A stretch of 64,000 bases of DNA from assembly GCA_016081115.2 (NCBI GenBank), contig CM071924.1:93138616-93202615 (forward strand). The letters run 5' to 3'. This document shows, piece after piece, positions 1-12,220 of this stretch. This DNA is from Rehmannia glutinosa. Lineage: Eukaryota; Streptophyta; Magnoliopsida; Lamiales; Orobanchaceae. Both the position numbers and the translations under genes were made by a program. The notes under the pieces were generated by a model. That model made no database searches. It worked only from the letters and a program-made list of their open reading frames with translations, and was not told the DNA's origin. How positions within the stretch are numbered: the stretch's first letter is position 1; each line of letters starts with the position of its first letter.

Positions 1-1140
1 ATATTGCAGTGGAAGACACTGATGACCAAGATAAATCCGTTGTTGTTCCTAATTCTATGGAGGATACTTTGGTTGCTACGAACGTGAATGTTGCTACTAA
101 ACATCAACTTCTTCGTGATGTGAATCAAGGACCGACTCATCCAATTCATAATCTCACTCTTTTGGATGATGATCTTTGAAGGTTCTAAATGTGGTTGATA
201 CCAAGAGGTGGGAGGATTATGTTGATGATGTGGATTCTTCCGACAATGATGATTACGGATGATTATGTTGGTCATCCCCAATTTCATTTTTAGATAGATC
301 TGATGATCGTTCTTTTATGGATTTATGCTTGGATAAGGGTTTTATCTCTCACAAATGTGAGCTTTACCCTGGTAGGTTTTAATGAGGCCCCAACTTTTAG
401 CTACTTGATTGGTTTGTGGTAGGGGTGTCAATTTAGGACCCGACACGCAAACCCGACACGAACCTAACACAAAATTAATGGGTATGGGTCCAGGCTTCGT
501 GGGTCCGGGTCGAAATTGGGTCGGACCCGACTAACCTGCCAATTAAATAGGTCGGGTCCGGGTCAACCTACTATGACCTGTTTAACCCGTCTAACCCGTT
601 TGTGAATTTAAAGAAAATTAAGTATATAATTAATTGTAAGAAAAAATAACAAACAAGAAATATCTTTAAAACTCAAATGATAAAACCTCCTTAATTATGT
701 ATTTATTATTATTATGCATGTATTTTTGAATATTGTCCTCAAAATATGATTAGTGTGTTATGCTAATTATGCAATTATGTTATTTCTTTTTGTATGTTGT
801 GAATCGTAATATTGTTTATTGATCGAATAGTGTATCATGGTGATTGATTTTGAAAAAATAAATTTATTTAGTTAAAACCTATTAAATGTATATTAAAATA
901 ATTTTATTAGACGGGTTAAGCGGGTCGGGTCCGGGTTACCTGTGAAACAAGCAGGTCGGGTCTGGGTTCAAGATTCTGACACGAATAATTAAACGGGTCC
1001 GGTTAATTTTCATTTTTCGACACGCGAACCTCGCGAACCCGAACCCACGAACCCGGACCAACCCGAATTGACACCCCTAGTTTGTGGTCATGACTTTTTA
1101 CATTTCTTTTATATATTTTTCCGCTTATTAAAAAAAAGTT
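1..1140 (+). other. Probable retroelement relic: ORF tail and 3' region, split by a hAT MITE
   Basis: An open frame enters from the left edge and stops at about 180. It encodes an acidic, low-complexity tail (ending LLDDDL) that I do not recognise. Downstream DNA up to 411 looks like the transcribed 3' part of a retroelement, including a stretch near 370-395 (ctggtaggttttaatgaggc) like those seen near the ends of plant retroelements. It continues after the hAT insertion and reaches an A-rich run at about 1132-1138. No reverse transcriptase motif is visible in the window, so the class is open. Confidence 0.3.
420..1079. mobile_element. hAT-type MITE, 660 bp
   Basis: Perfect 14-bp terminal inverted repeats TAGGGGTGTCAATT (420-433) and its complement (1066-1079) are flanked by a perfect 8-bp duplication gtttgtgg (412-419 and 1080-1087). 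That TSD length is the hAT hallmark. The subterminal regions are full of short GGGTC/GACCC repeats, as in many plant hAT elements. There is no transposase ORF, so it is non-autonomous. Confidence 0.9.
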
Positions 1141-2267
1141 ATGTGAATATACTTTTTCTTTTACCAAGGTTTATGCATGAGCTAAAAAATAATAATACTT
1201 ATGGAATATTGACGCATGGATTAAAAAATTTGGCATACTGATTTATGATTGCTATTAGCTATTTGGGACATTAATGGGAAGACAACAGCCATCGCAAATT
1301 GTTCAGTGTTGCAAAATTCAGACGGGAGCTTTAACAAGTTGGCTATAAATTAATGAAGGTATCTTAGCATTAAATAAATTTATTTCGAATCCTTATTATA
1401 GATGATAATTGTCATTTATTATTTTTTAAAAGAGACATTTCAAGCACTTGTTATATTGATTATTACATTCTATAAAATGAGAAAAAAATATATATAAGTG
1501 TTATGACAAATTGTCCATATATGGACATTTAGCACACTCACTATTCACAAGTCAATGATATTATTGAAAGTTGACAAAAATCATGTGATTCGAGTGAAAT
1601 TGCATATGAAAATTTTCCTCCTTATAAGTTCTTTCAATTCTTCTTATCGTAATACGTATAAAATATAAATATAGATATTTAAGATTTTATTTGTACTAGA
1701 TCATATCAACAAAGAAATCATATTGTGATATCAATACACTACATAAATATGTCATATAAATAAAAAGGATTATTTACAACAATAAGAGCTTTGCAAAATT
1801 ACAAGACAAGATTAAGTTCATTTTAGTTTAAAAAAATCAAGAGACTTTTTACATGCATATGAGCATATCATATATTATAGAAGAGTTGAATTAGAAAATA
1901 AAAATTGTATTAAATGGGTTTCTTAAAAAAAATTGTACGGACAAGGCCTTTGGAAAGGCCTCGTGGCTTTAATTCCCCAACAAAGAGACATTTTATACAA
2001 AACAACTAATATAATTGCAATATATGTGTATTTTATTAGTTTATTTATCAAAAAAAAATATATGTGTATTTTTGTCATTTATTAGTTTATTTATTATATA
2101 TTAGGTCCTATAAGAAATTGAAGAATTTTATCTTTATCGTTTAGTGCATTTGTTCCGGTGGTGATTCGCCTAAAACCGTCGTTTATTTTACTATTGCATT
2201 GCACTCGAAAACAATCTGTTTTCTCCATACCGTAAACTTCAATCGCCGCCGCATTTTGAGTTCGATA
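1088..2267. other. Intergenic, upstream of the kinase gene
   Basis: AT-rich DNA with no convincing ORF. The last part (about 2150-2267) probably holds the promoter and 5' UTR of the kinase gene, but no clear TATA box stands out. I see no complete transposon here. Confidence 0.5.
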
Positions 2268-5200
2268 ATGGAGGTTTCGTTGTTTTCAACCAGCTGCAAA
2301 ACACTCAAGCAGTCTCCCTCAGGTGCCAGTTCTATTTGATTTACGAATTTTTTTCATTTTCCGATTAGGTTTACGACAGATCGTACCTTGTTATTATGTG
2401 AATTTTAATCCCTGGCATGCGCTTGTGACGCGCCATATGTATGTTTGTGTGTGTGTATTGTGATGATTTGCTATTTTCTTTCATGGATAAACGTGATAAG
2501 ATGACTATGGTAAATTTCGGATGACTTTGCTTTCTCTGTGTAACGACTAACGAGCAGCATATTCTCAACATTAATTGATCATTCATATGCCGATTTCCCC
2601 GAATCTTATGCAATTATTGTTTTTAATGTACTGAATGTAGAGGCATTGCTACTGCAAAGGACATGGTTTCCCAAATGGAATCAGGTCCATTTGTTTCAAG
2701 GAAGAGAGCCTTGAGGCCTTTAGTGGATCGTACTGGAGTTTTAACTTGGAAACGAAATCATTTACAGGTTCTGTTTTTCAGTCCCTGGACCACTCAAATT
2801 ACCAAAACAAATATTCAGATCATTTCTTATGTTAACTTCCACATTTTTATTCAGTAGGATAAGTTTTCGATTTTATTATTATCATTTTCTTTCTGTTATT
2901 TGAGGGTCCTTTTATGTTGATAATGGAAATGATTTTTTTAATCAGGTTTTAAATTGTCAATTGAAGGAAGTCCCAATCATTGAGGCAGGGTATGCTATCT
3001 TAATATAATTGAGCTTGATGCCGAGATATTCTATGATCAAAGTCTTTGTGGTTGTCAAGAGTTAGATTTGAAACTCATCTGACTTCTCGCACAAATTCTC
3101 ACCGTGACATTTGTTCTGTGATTATTAAAAATTAAATGTCTTTAATATGTCTCCTTTGGTTCATGCACATACTTTTGCATTTGCGGTTATGGTAGTTCTC
3201 TCTTTCTTCTTTGGACACAATTTGGTCATTGATTGTGAATTTTTGTGAAATGTGCATTGCTTTTTGAAATCTAATTCCTTAATAAAGTCTAAAACTTTGA
3301 AACTCATTTCTGAATCCATGGATTTTATATTTTTATTGTCTTTTTTTTTACCTTGGGGATGCATGTAGATGGCTTTTATCTTTTAAATGAAGCATAATCA
3401 AGAGTACTTATAAACCTTTATTAAAATTCAAGGAAGCTTGTTTACTTGTTTCATCCAGTGGATGTTTATTTTCATAGGCGCTTATGGTTTTCTTCATAGG
3501 TCACGTTGTTAATATGCCCTCATTCTGGATGTATATTTATTTGCCTGTTTGTTTTGTGTTTGTGTGTGTGTTTTCACTTCTTAATTTAATCATCTCTACT
3601 AGGTGCATGGATGAAATATACAACATCTTGGCAGAACGTCTTGTTCCCATTGCAGCAGCTGAATCAAATCCCAATTTTAAGTAAGTTCAGGATTCTTATT
3701 CCAAAAGTGTAGCTCGTAATATGAAAAGTAACTGGATATTTAAGTTCTAACCCATGTGGCAAGCTATTAATGCAATTTTCTATATCTCGATTCTTTTTGT
3801 TTTTTTCTCACATGAGGTAGTTCTGCAGAAGTGTGTAGCCTTTTCACAAAAAAAAAAAAGTACTCTATTTTTTCCAGCTTTTCTTCTTGAAATATGTCAC
3901 CTTATGCCTCATTTCTAGAAAAGCATCACCTGCTGTAGCTAGTTTGTGGAAAACTGTTTACACTTGTATCCTCATGGATTTAAGCAATTCATCATGTTGG
4001 GAAAGGAAGGCACCACTACTAAATGGAGTGCTCTTTGGACTGAGGACATCTGTAACTGCTCAAGTATAATTATGATTAGCTATCACCTAACTGTATGTAA
4101 CTTTACAAAAGAGCTGTTGTAGATGGTAGCTTCTCCTTGTTCTTATGTTTGACCTGTCAACTCAACCTATACAGAGAATAATACAAACTCAACTTGCAGG
4201 CATATTGTTGGTCTCTGTGGGCCTCCTGGTGCTGGAAAAAGCACTCTTGCGTCTTGTGTAGCTACTCGTGTCAATGAATTATGGGCCCAAAAATCTCCTT
4301 GCTTTGATTCTCAAGTGGAGTCTCCTGAAGTTGCAATTGTGCTTCCCATGGATGGATTCCATCTTTATCGTCATCAACTGGACGCAATGAAGGTAAAATC
4401 ATAGTAAAGATATAATATCCCAACTAGTAAATTTGTTTGCTTTACTTTAATATTAGAAACATCCTCAAGATTTTGTTTTCCATTTCTTTTAGCTACCAAT
4501 CTAATTTCTTTAAATTTTCAGTAGATTTATACATATATTTAGCTTACTTCCTTGAAAAATTTGTGATTTTTTTTAATTACTACTCGTTGGCCATGCTGAT
4601 TGTTTGATGTTGGTTCATTGCTTATTAGGATCCAGAGGAAGCTCATGCAAGAAGAGGAGGTGAGGCCTTTTCTTTGGTCAATTATTTTAAACCTATATGC
4701 ATGAAAGTATTGATCTTTCTGATGGTGATTCAGCTCCATGGACATTTGACCCTGAACGTCTGTTGAGATGTCTCACGAATCTGAGAAATGAGGTGATCAT
4801 TGATTATTTTCAATGAGTATGTGCCCATTCAACATGATGAGTAATAATTACTTTTAGGCCTTGCATTGGCAATTTCTGCTGAATTAGATTAGTAACTAAG
4901 AGTGAATTGCAAGAGATACAACCTTGAATATCTGCATATTGATGCAAATCATTTCTCATTTTCTAATCTTATGTGTTTATTACTCGAAACCGATGAATGT
5001 GTTCATATTCCACATAACAACTTTGGTTTTCTGTTTTCTCCTACAGGGATCAGTGTACGCCCCATCGTTTAATCATGGCGTGGGGGACCCCGTTGAAGAT
5101 GATATCTTTGTGAGCCTTCAGTAAGTTGTACATATTCATTACATAATGGTCCAAATGTGTATAGAAAAGTTCTGCGGCATCTTATTTCAGTGTTGATCAG

Positions 5201-7120
5201 TTTATATATATGCATATGCATAGAGCAAATATCCAAAAAGGTGCCTATGGAACCCAACATTTATATGAGATGAGTGAGGTAGGAAACAAATGTAAAAGAG
5301 AATCACCCATTAAAGGGGTAAATTGGTGCTAGAAAGCCGTTCTGTACTGGGGAGCAGACTTTTTGCAGTAGACTTCCTGTTTGTTCTTTCCGATGATACC
5401 AGCTTGATAGGCTTTAAGTGAACCATTTTAGCTCTAACCCGTCAAGTCATACTATTTTGCATCATTTTCCTTAGGTATTATCTTAACATTGTTATATACA
5501 CAGAAAAGACCTATTCACCATCAGCTACATGTTTGGTTTGTATTCGGATAAATGTTTTTTGTAAGGTACCTGCAATACAAATGTGAAATCGTGTTTTCAC
5601 TGGATAATAAACTGAAAGGATACACAAATGGCACTACTGCTATATCCAATAGTTCATGCTATCATACGATGCTAGTTTATTTACGGAGTGTTAACATATT
5701 TTCCTAAATTATGCAAAAAGAAATGAAACAGGAATAATTGACTCCAAACACCTGATTGGCCAAATTGGTGTTGTAATAATGCTTTATGTGACGACAAGTC
5801 GACAATCAAGCATCATCACTGTTTTAACTTTAATATAGAACTAAGGAAAAACTTGCACTGCTTCTTTTTGTGATTTAATTTCATGCTTTGATGCTTGCTG
5901 AATAAAACCTAACTATAAGGCTGATACTTGCAGCCATATTAATTATATTTTGTTACACTTTTTTTTCCTTGTTGCAGGCACAAAGTAGTGATAGTCGAAG
6001 GTAACTACTTGCTTTTGGACGAGGATGTGTGGAGGGATATCTCATTTATTTTTGATGAGAAGTGGTAATATACAACTCTGATAACTTTCTTCTTTCCTGA
6101 AAAGTATGTAAACATGTTACATATTACTATATTAGCATGATTTTGTGATTTTTTTGCTAGCGGAGCAAAATCAGCTTTTCTTTTCTATTGCTTGCAAGTT
6201 TTGCATAATGTTAGCATTGAACAACAGTATATTTCCTTAAAGAAATTTAATTCTGGGTCTGTCTGTTTGGAATGTGTTGGGTCCTTAGGAATGTCCAATG
6301 ATAAATTCCTGGAAGCAATTTAGGAAGACCAGTTTTCTGTTGGTACCAGAATATTTAACATTCTGACTTTCCTTGCCAACATCAAATTCTAGTTGCTTTG
6401 AAGATTACACGTAGCTTTTCTCCCTGCTGCATGGTATTTTGTAGTGGCTGCATGATTCTTACCCTCTTTTGAATTAACTATGAGGTTTAGATGCTTTGTT
6501 GAGCTCAAAGAGGGGAATATTGCTGCATTGTATTTGACTACTATTTGTAGTGGCTGCTTGATACATATATGTTTTGATCTAAATGTGGGAATATGTATTT
6601 TGTTGAATGAGGCAAATATCTTACTAGGCCTATGGTACATTTATTGGTTAAGGTGATCTATAAGATTAGATATATATGTAAAATCAAATGAACCTTTTTA
6701 CAGTACATTACAATTTATTTTTCAGGTTCATTGATGTTGACATTGAGAAATCAATGCAGCGAGTCTTAAAAAGACATGTATCGACAGGTGCATGCGCCTT
6801 AAGCCTTGTTCCTGTAATTAGTGTATAGAAGAAAACTTTAAATACATGAAAATTGACTATTTCTGATTTTGTTTGGTGTTGTAGGAAAGCCTCCTGATGT
6901 TGCTAAATGGCGGGTAAAATGTTGAATCCTTTTATTTCTTATTTGTATAATCAATCGAGGTTAACATTACTAATGTCTCGAGTGTTTGACCAGAGAGGTG
7001 TTTTCTTCTCACTAATTCATTTTGCAGATAGATTACAATGACCGGCCTAATGCAGAACTGATAATCAAGTCAATTAAAAATGCAGATTTGATAATCAAGT
7101 CAGTCGACTCCTCAGGGTGA
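2268..7120 (+). CDS. P-loop kinase, uridine kinase/phosphoribulokinase-like family (At1g03030-type)
   Basis: Twelve exons splice to 930 nt (309 aa): 2268-2322, 2643-2767, 2946-2989, 3603-3680, 4200-4392, 4629-4659, 4734-4792, 5047-5120, 5978-6064, 6726-6787, 6885-6913, 7028-7120. All introns are GT..AG and phases agree. The Walker A motif GPPGAGKST lies at residues 108-116. Further on are the substrate-region segment LPMDGFHLYRHQLD, a FDPERLL segment, and VVIVEGNYLLLDEDVW, the Walker-B-like strand typical of uridine kinase/pantothenate kinase folds. The family phosphorylates small metabolites (nucleosides, pantothenate, glycerate or ribulose-5-phosphate in relatives); the plant substrate is not evident. 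The first ~50 residues are Ser/Thr-rich and lack the kinase fold, consistent with a plastid transit peptide. The start is the first ATG before exon 1's donor. The closest match I recall is Arabidopsis At1g03030, of similar length. Confidence 0.88.
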
Positions 7121-8506
7121 TGATTCACACGGTCTGCTCAAATCCCTTATTTGTGAATAATAAAAATTCAATAATGGCCGACTGTTGCTGCTGTAAGTAA
7201 ACCTGTTGGAAATTCCCATTTCATTTTATCGGTTTTATGTCTGCCTAAAGGTCAATAAATCTTACATTTCTTTTTTAAAATGTGCATTGCTTATGCCATC
7301 TATTATGCTTGTCTATCAATACTCCATACTATTTAATATAGTCCTAGTTTCTTTATTGAACTGAAATTGCATTTCGATATCTAATTAGGGTACGGGATTC
7401 TAGTTATTGGGTTCAAGGAGACTCCATGCTTGTAATACACAGCGTATTAGGAATTGTTTGTTGTAAACGCTTTAGTGAACAACCTATCACATTGCTCCCA
7501 TTAAGAGATCATTTACCTGAATGAAGTCATATAACCTTTCTACTTTCAATGTGATAAGACAGTTAATACCTAGAACAATGATCCTGCGTATGTGAACTTT
7601 CCCACCATATTGATGACACTAGTAATTGCTGTAAGTCAACACAACATTTGAAAACATGCCGGGTACAATTGGCGGTGCATCTGGTGGATAAGTGATTATT
7701 ATGCTGTGAAAGAGGTATAATGAAATTTTGTTGAGTGAACGGATGAAGTAATTAATGATGTTTTGGAAACTGAATGACATGATTATGGATTTACTACTCG
7801 GGTAGTACTCAAGTGCTCTTACCCACATTTTGATGTGTGTTTATATTGTGCTGAGAATATATGATCTTCACCCTTTTGGTGTAGAACAGAATGTACATGA
7901 AAGCCAATTTCTAAGCCACTAGGTAGCATGATGCTTTCGCGTATTTGATAGGCTGGAAATTTCATACCACATACAACCTACTTGGAGACTACTTAAGTGG
8001 GGTTGAGTCATTGCTGCATTGCATGAGAACATGACGAAAATTGTAACTTCCTATTATAGTGTATAATTTAAGGAGTAATTACAAAAACTTCGATTGATGT
8101 TTAGCCTAATTGCCAAAAATTCAGTTATCTTTTAAAGTTACAAAATCCCACTTGAGGTATTACAAATATCCCCTTGAGATTTGGGTTTGTTTGACAAATT
8201 ACCCTCTTAAAAGGTATAGTTTGTAAATTGGATATTATTTGTAATTTTGAAAGATTGTAGCTATCCCATATCATTATGTTCGATTTCATTTAGGTGTTAC
8301 CTAGGGAGACATGGAATGAGTCTGAGTGGTAATTATGATTTATGATGAGCTTATGATGATTTTGAATTCCAAATAGATGCATCATAACTGGATTTTAGTG
8401 GGAACAAGCTTGCCCAGTTGAGTTCTATCTTAAATAAAATGCTTTCATTGTCATCTTTTCGCATGCGGCCACTTTCCTCTTTTCAAGGTTGTTGCTTGCT
8501 CAACGA
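7121..8506. other. 3' UTR of the kinase gene and intergenic DNA
   Basis: The first ~150 bases are probably 3' UTR; an AATAATAAAAA stretch near 7157-7167 could serve as a polyadenylation signal. The rest is AT-rich without a credible gene. About 8073-8250 is a worn copy of the 'taattacaaaa...ccc' MITE family found elsewhere in the window. Confidence 0.5.
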
Positions 8507-9331
8507 GTGGAAATGGGTTGGGCGGAGCTAAGCTTTGGATTGGACGGCTTGGGCCTAGGCCCAGGCCCAAATCTGGCCTATTATCAGTCATAGGTTTTTT
8601 CCGTAGGCTCGGCCTGACCTTTTTTTTTTTTTTTAAGGCCAGACCTAAGCCTATTTTAAGCCTGTTTAAGGTCATCTACACCAAATTTACTGTGAAAATC
8701 ACACCAAATTTAGTGTAATTTTTAAAAATCATCTCCAACCCATCACACTCAATCTTACACCAAATGAGTATTTTATTATTTTCTTTTCATTTTGTAATAA
8801 CAAATTTATTTATTTATGAAATTATTTCTTTTTATATTTTATATTACGATTCATGTAACTAAATAAAAACTTACATTTAACTAATATTATATTAATTAAT
8901 TATATTGCTAAATAAATATTACATTTATATTGCTTGGTATTTGTTTTTTAAATTTCAGGTTTAATTATAGTGTTTCGTATTTTATGGCAGATTTTGATCA
9001 AGTAATATTATCTCTTTTAGTTAAATTGTAATTTATTTTCTTAATTATTATAGTTTATAGAGAATTATAAGTTTAGATTATAATAATTTATTGGTAAATA
9101 TTAACTGTTTGTTAGTTATTATAATTGCTCATCGTAATTACTATATACCAAATTTAAATAACTAAAACCATGTTACAAATTAATTATATATCAAATGTAG
9201 GATACAATTGGAATTTAAGTTTGAAGTTGAAGAAAATGGAGGGCAAAGGGGGAATATTTGTGTTGCACCAAATTTGGTGTAACTCTATTCATTACACCAA
9301 ATTTGGTATAAGGTTTAGAGTTGGGTTGAAG

Positions 9332-9462
9332 GAGCATGCATCCTCTCCATTTAGGGGGTGTAAATTTCTTATGCATTTGGAGAGAGGTAGACACGTGTGC
9401 ATCTATACATACACCTATACATACACACACACATATATGTATAAGTGTATGTATAGATACAC

Positions 9463-9557
<95 letters not shown>

Positions 9558-9603
9558 AATGCACAAGAAATTTACACCCTCTAAATGGAGAGGGTCCATT
9601 TCC
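9332..9603. mobile_element. Fold-back MITE with a microsatellite loop, 9-bp TSD
   Basis: Arms of about 45-50 bp (from 9332 and to 9603; core ctctccatttag...ggtgtaaatttct) face each other as inverted repeats. A 9-bp direct repeat gggttgaag flanks it (9323-9331, 9604-9612), and the related Harbinger copy at 25 kb lacks this insert. The loop contains further short palindromes of CATA/CACA repeats and a TC tract. A 9-bp TSD suggests Mutator-type mobilisation. Confidence 0.75.
9466..9556. repeat. (TC)n microsatellite, ~45 units
   Basis: An uninterrupted TC run of 91 bp lies in the loop of the fold-back MITE. It generates spurious open frames encoding Ser-Leu or Arg-Glu repeats on the two strands. 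Confidence 0.98.
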
Positions 9604-10067
9604 GGGTTGAAGAGAGTTATTTTTTTATATATATATTTGGTGTAATAAGGTGGGATATACCGATATAGAGTTGGTTGGAGATGTCCTAAGCTATATAAAT
9701 CAATATTTAAAAAACAATAATAATTGACGGTAAATTAAATCTTATTTAATTATAAATTATTTATCTGATTAATAGGTTATATTATATTTATATATAAAAC
9801 ATATATAATATTTATATATAGCTTCAATAAGATACATATAATGTATATGTATTAGGTATATTATTATAGATTTGTAAATATTATATATGTTGGCTTATAA
9901 ATAGGGCGGCATGTTTAGCTTAGAAGGCATATTCAAAAGCCCAGGTCTGACTCGATTATTTAGATAAGCTTTATGAAAGGCCTTAGTTTGACGCAATTAT
10001 TAAATAGGCCAAGCCAAACCCATTATAGGCTGGGCTATAGGCTCAGGAGTCTATTCCCACACCTATA

Positions 10068-10505
10068 CCCGAAAAAAAGGTGCCTTAAAATTGACATGCA
10101 AGAGTGAGCTCGGATTGCCTAGCAGATTATATATTTAATTTTCAGTATCATATTTCTTGTTTCATGCAACTGCATTCAATAATTTGTAACCTTTGAAGGG
10201 GTAGTGTTGGCCGTTGGGTGTGAATTGAAAAACGGATTGAAGAATTCCATATATATCCTCAAACCTCAGTCACATGATATGATGATACACGGAGTATTTT
10301 GGAGGATTTTACCTTCATTGTATAGGACAAGGGGGAAGTTATATAAAGAAAAGTGGCCCATATGGAGTTTTATTATTCTCCCAACCCACTAACTCCATGT
10401 GAATTAATTAGCTAAACCAGCCAACCAAAATGAGTTAATCTAGCACATGCCTCCAATTTCTTTATTCTTGATTTTCTTATTCAACAAGAAAAAATAAAGT
10501 CAAGT
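10068..10505. other. Intergenic
   Basis: No recognisable gene. A 62-codon open frame at 10204-10392 has no family signature and I do not call it. Confidence 0.4.
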
Positions 10506-10771
10506 AACACCCCTGAGGTTTGGGTTTAATTACAAAAAAACCCAAACACGTTTCAGAATTACAAAAAAACCTTTTAGGTTACGTTTTGTCTTAAATTTAA
10601 GGGGGTAGCTGTAATAATTTTGCAAATGTCAGGGGGGGTTTTGAAATATTTTCGAAAATAATCGGGACAAATGCAAGACAATCAAATCTCAATGGGTTTT
10701 TTGTAATTTTTAAAGAACTCTGAGTTTTTTATAATTAGCCCAAACCTTAGGGGTGTTTTTGTAATTATCCC
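10506..10771. mobile_element. 'Taattacaaaa' MITE, left end worn
   Basis: The right end reads ccttaggggtgtttttgtaattatccc, and the left end starts aacacccctgaggtttggg, its inverted partner minus the outer ~15 bases. The same family is complete with a TSD at 12576-12837. No clear duplication is seen here. Confidence 0.55.
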
Positions 10772-11330
10772 TTAAAAAAGAAGAAGAAAAGAATAGACAA
10801 GTTTTAGCAGTGAAAAACACACAACACATACAAATACTTAAAATATACAAGTCAACAGGTATCTGATCATGACATTGTCGAGGCACATTATTAAAACAAA
10901 CTACAGTAGAAGAAGAAGTCTCAAGGTACAAGAGTAATAGTAATAAATGATACTTCAAAAAAAAGAAAAATACTTATTAATATTACAAGAAACCAAACCA
11001 TACAACAATAGTACAGACACAATCCAGCATCCTGCTCGATCCATCTCGTGCGTTTGTCGTTTGTTTGGTACAACCACACTAAGATCAAAGGAGCAGGTTG
11101 TGGTTGAGTTTTTACTTTTAGCTTCTGCTCTTGCATTTCTCCATGGCTCTAGGTGCTGAAAAAAGGGGACAAAATTCAATGGGCCATTCAGTTAATGTGG
11201 TGGAAATGTACTGGATATATTAATGTGCAATGTATGTGAAAACAAGATGGGGCATGTATGGTCCATGGTGGGAATAATCAACAGTCACAAGTAGTTGGGA
11301 GTTTAATTGTGTTTAACCATCCCTATCTGG
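10772..11330. other. Intergenic
   Basis: Opposite-strand open frames of 70-80 codons overlap between 10921 and 11179, but none has a recognisable domain or exon structure. I see no other feature. Confidence 0.4.
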
Positions 11331-11620
11331 GGATGACAATGGCTCGGGTCTGAGTTGAGTCTGTATGGATTCGAGTTGAGACCTAACCTACGAAGGTTTT
11401 TATGGCCTCAGACTCGGATCCGTTGGGTAGACTCGTTAGACCCGTTTTATTATTTGGAAATATTAAAACATATATATATTTTAAAAGTACTATTAAAAAA
11501 ATTCCATTATCACAAAAAATATATACAATAAATTTGTAATTAATAAAAATGAATGGGTACAGGTCGGATCCCAAAAAAATAAAAATCGACAAGATCCAAA
11601 TCCTTTTATGCTACAAAAAT
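11331..11620. mobile_element. hAT-like MITE fragment
   Basis: The left end reads ggggatgacaatggctcggg followed by repeated GAGTTGAG/GACCC motifs, as in plant hAT elements that start TAGGGRTGRCAATGG. A matching right end with TSD was not found. It abuts the hAT MITE at 11636. Confidence 0.45.
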
Positions 11621-11635
11621 CCATTCCAAAATGGG

Positions 11636-11943
11636 TAGGATTGAAATGCGAACCAAAGTACTCGATACTTGACTCAGATCGAATGTTAAAAACTTGTTTG
11701 AGTTCAGTTCGTTATCATAACGAACAAAACTTGAATATATTTCTTCGCTCGATAAAATGTAAATATTGGCTCGAATTCGTCTATTTTAGTAAAAAAATAA
11801 AAAGTATGTGTAAAAGTATCAAACTACTCGAGCTACATTCGTCTTCGGTTCGACTAAAACTCGTTCAAGCTCGACTCAATTAATAATAAAACCAAATTTG
11901 ACCAGCATAATATTCGTAACTACTCGATTCATTCACAGCCCTA
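11636..11943. mobile_element. hAT MITE, four-copy 'actcga' family, 308 bp
   Basis: Ends TAGGATTG and CAGCCCTA are flanked by near-identical 8-mers aaaatggg (11628-11635) and caaatggg (11944-11951). The interior carries the ACTCGA/AGCTCG clusters and the block 'gttaaaaacttg..gagttcagttcg' shared with copies at 19331, 19780 and 62338. Confidence 0.75.
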
Positions 11944-11951
11944 CAAATGGG

Positions 11952-12220
11952 GCACATCCGGATTTTTCCTGAACCCATTGTCATACCCTATTCACTCTTT
12001 GTTAGTTTTACTGGTCTTGAGTTTTCTCAAGTTGATAATAATTGTGTTTGTTCAACTAAGTCAAGTTAAAAGACGGTACGAGTAATTTATATCAGTCGTG
12101 TGATTTAAACAAGGGACAAGCTACTCAACTCCAAAGTCCAAACCAGATGCTATTGAGCAATCAGATAATATAGCTAAGTAAAACATCGAATAAAGTGACA
12201 GAATTCGAGTTGTCGAGATA
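11952..12220. other. Downstream region of the IAA14-like gene
   Basis: AT-rich DNA that should include the 3' UTR of the minus-strand Aux/IAA gene. I found no sequence for the usual ...PRAxEKCKxRS tail of its clade here. Confidence 0.4.

Larger units (their letters stand above)
8670..9686. mobile_element. PIF/Harbinger-type MITE, 1017 bp, TAA target site
   Basis: The element begins GGTCATCTACACC and ends GTTGGAGATGTCC, flanked by TAA on both sides (8667-8669, 9687-9689). Its ends and interior match the better-preserved copy at 24702-25543, including repeated 'caccaaatttggtgt' palindromes. It has no transposase sequence. A fold-back element with a large TC microsatellite sits inside it. Confidence 0.75.
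8507..10067. mobile_element. Old MITE-like host element interrupted by a Harbinger element
   Basis: The outer parts (8507-8669 and 9687-10067) are rich in GGCCTAGGCCC-type short repeats typical of hAT subterminal regions. The right edge reads ...ctattcccacaccta, resembling hAT ends. The left edge (agtggaaatggg) matches it only weakly, and I find no flanking duplication. The two parts were separated by the Harbinger-like insertion at 8670-9686. Confidence 0.4.

Noticed and set aside
9170..9645. Overlapping open frames encoding Ser-Leu or Arg-Glu repeats
   Set aside because: They are translations of the TC microsatellite and MITE arms in several frames on both strands, with no start context or domain.
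8507..10067. Single large hAT element with intact ends
   Set aside because: Left and right edges do not pair well and no 8-bp TSD was found, so only an old fragment is claimed.
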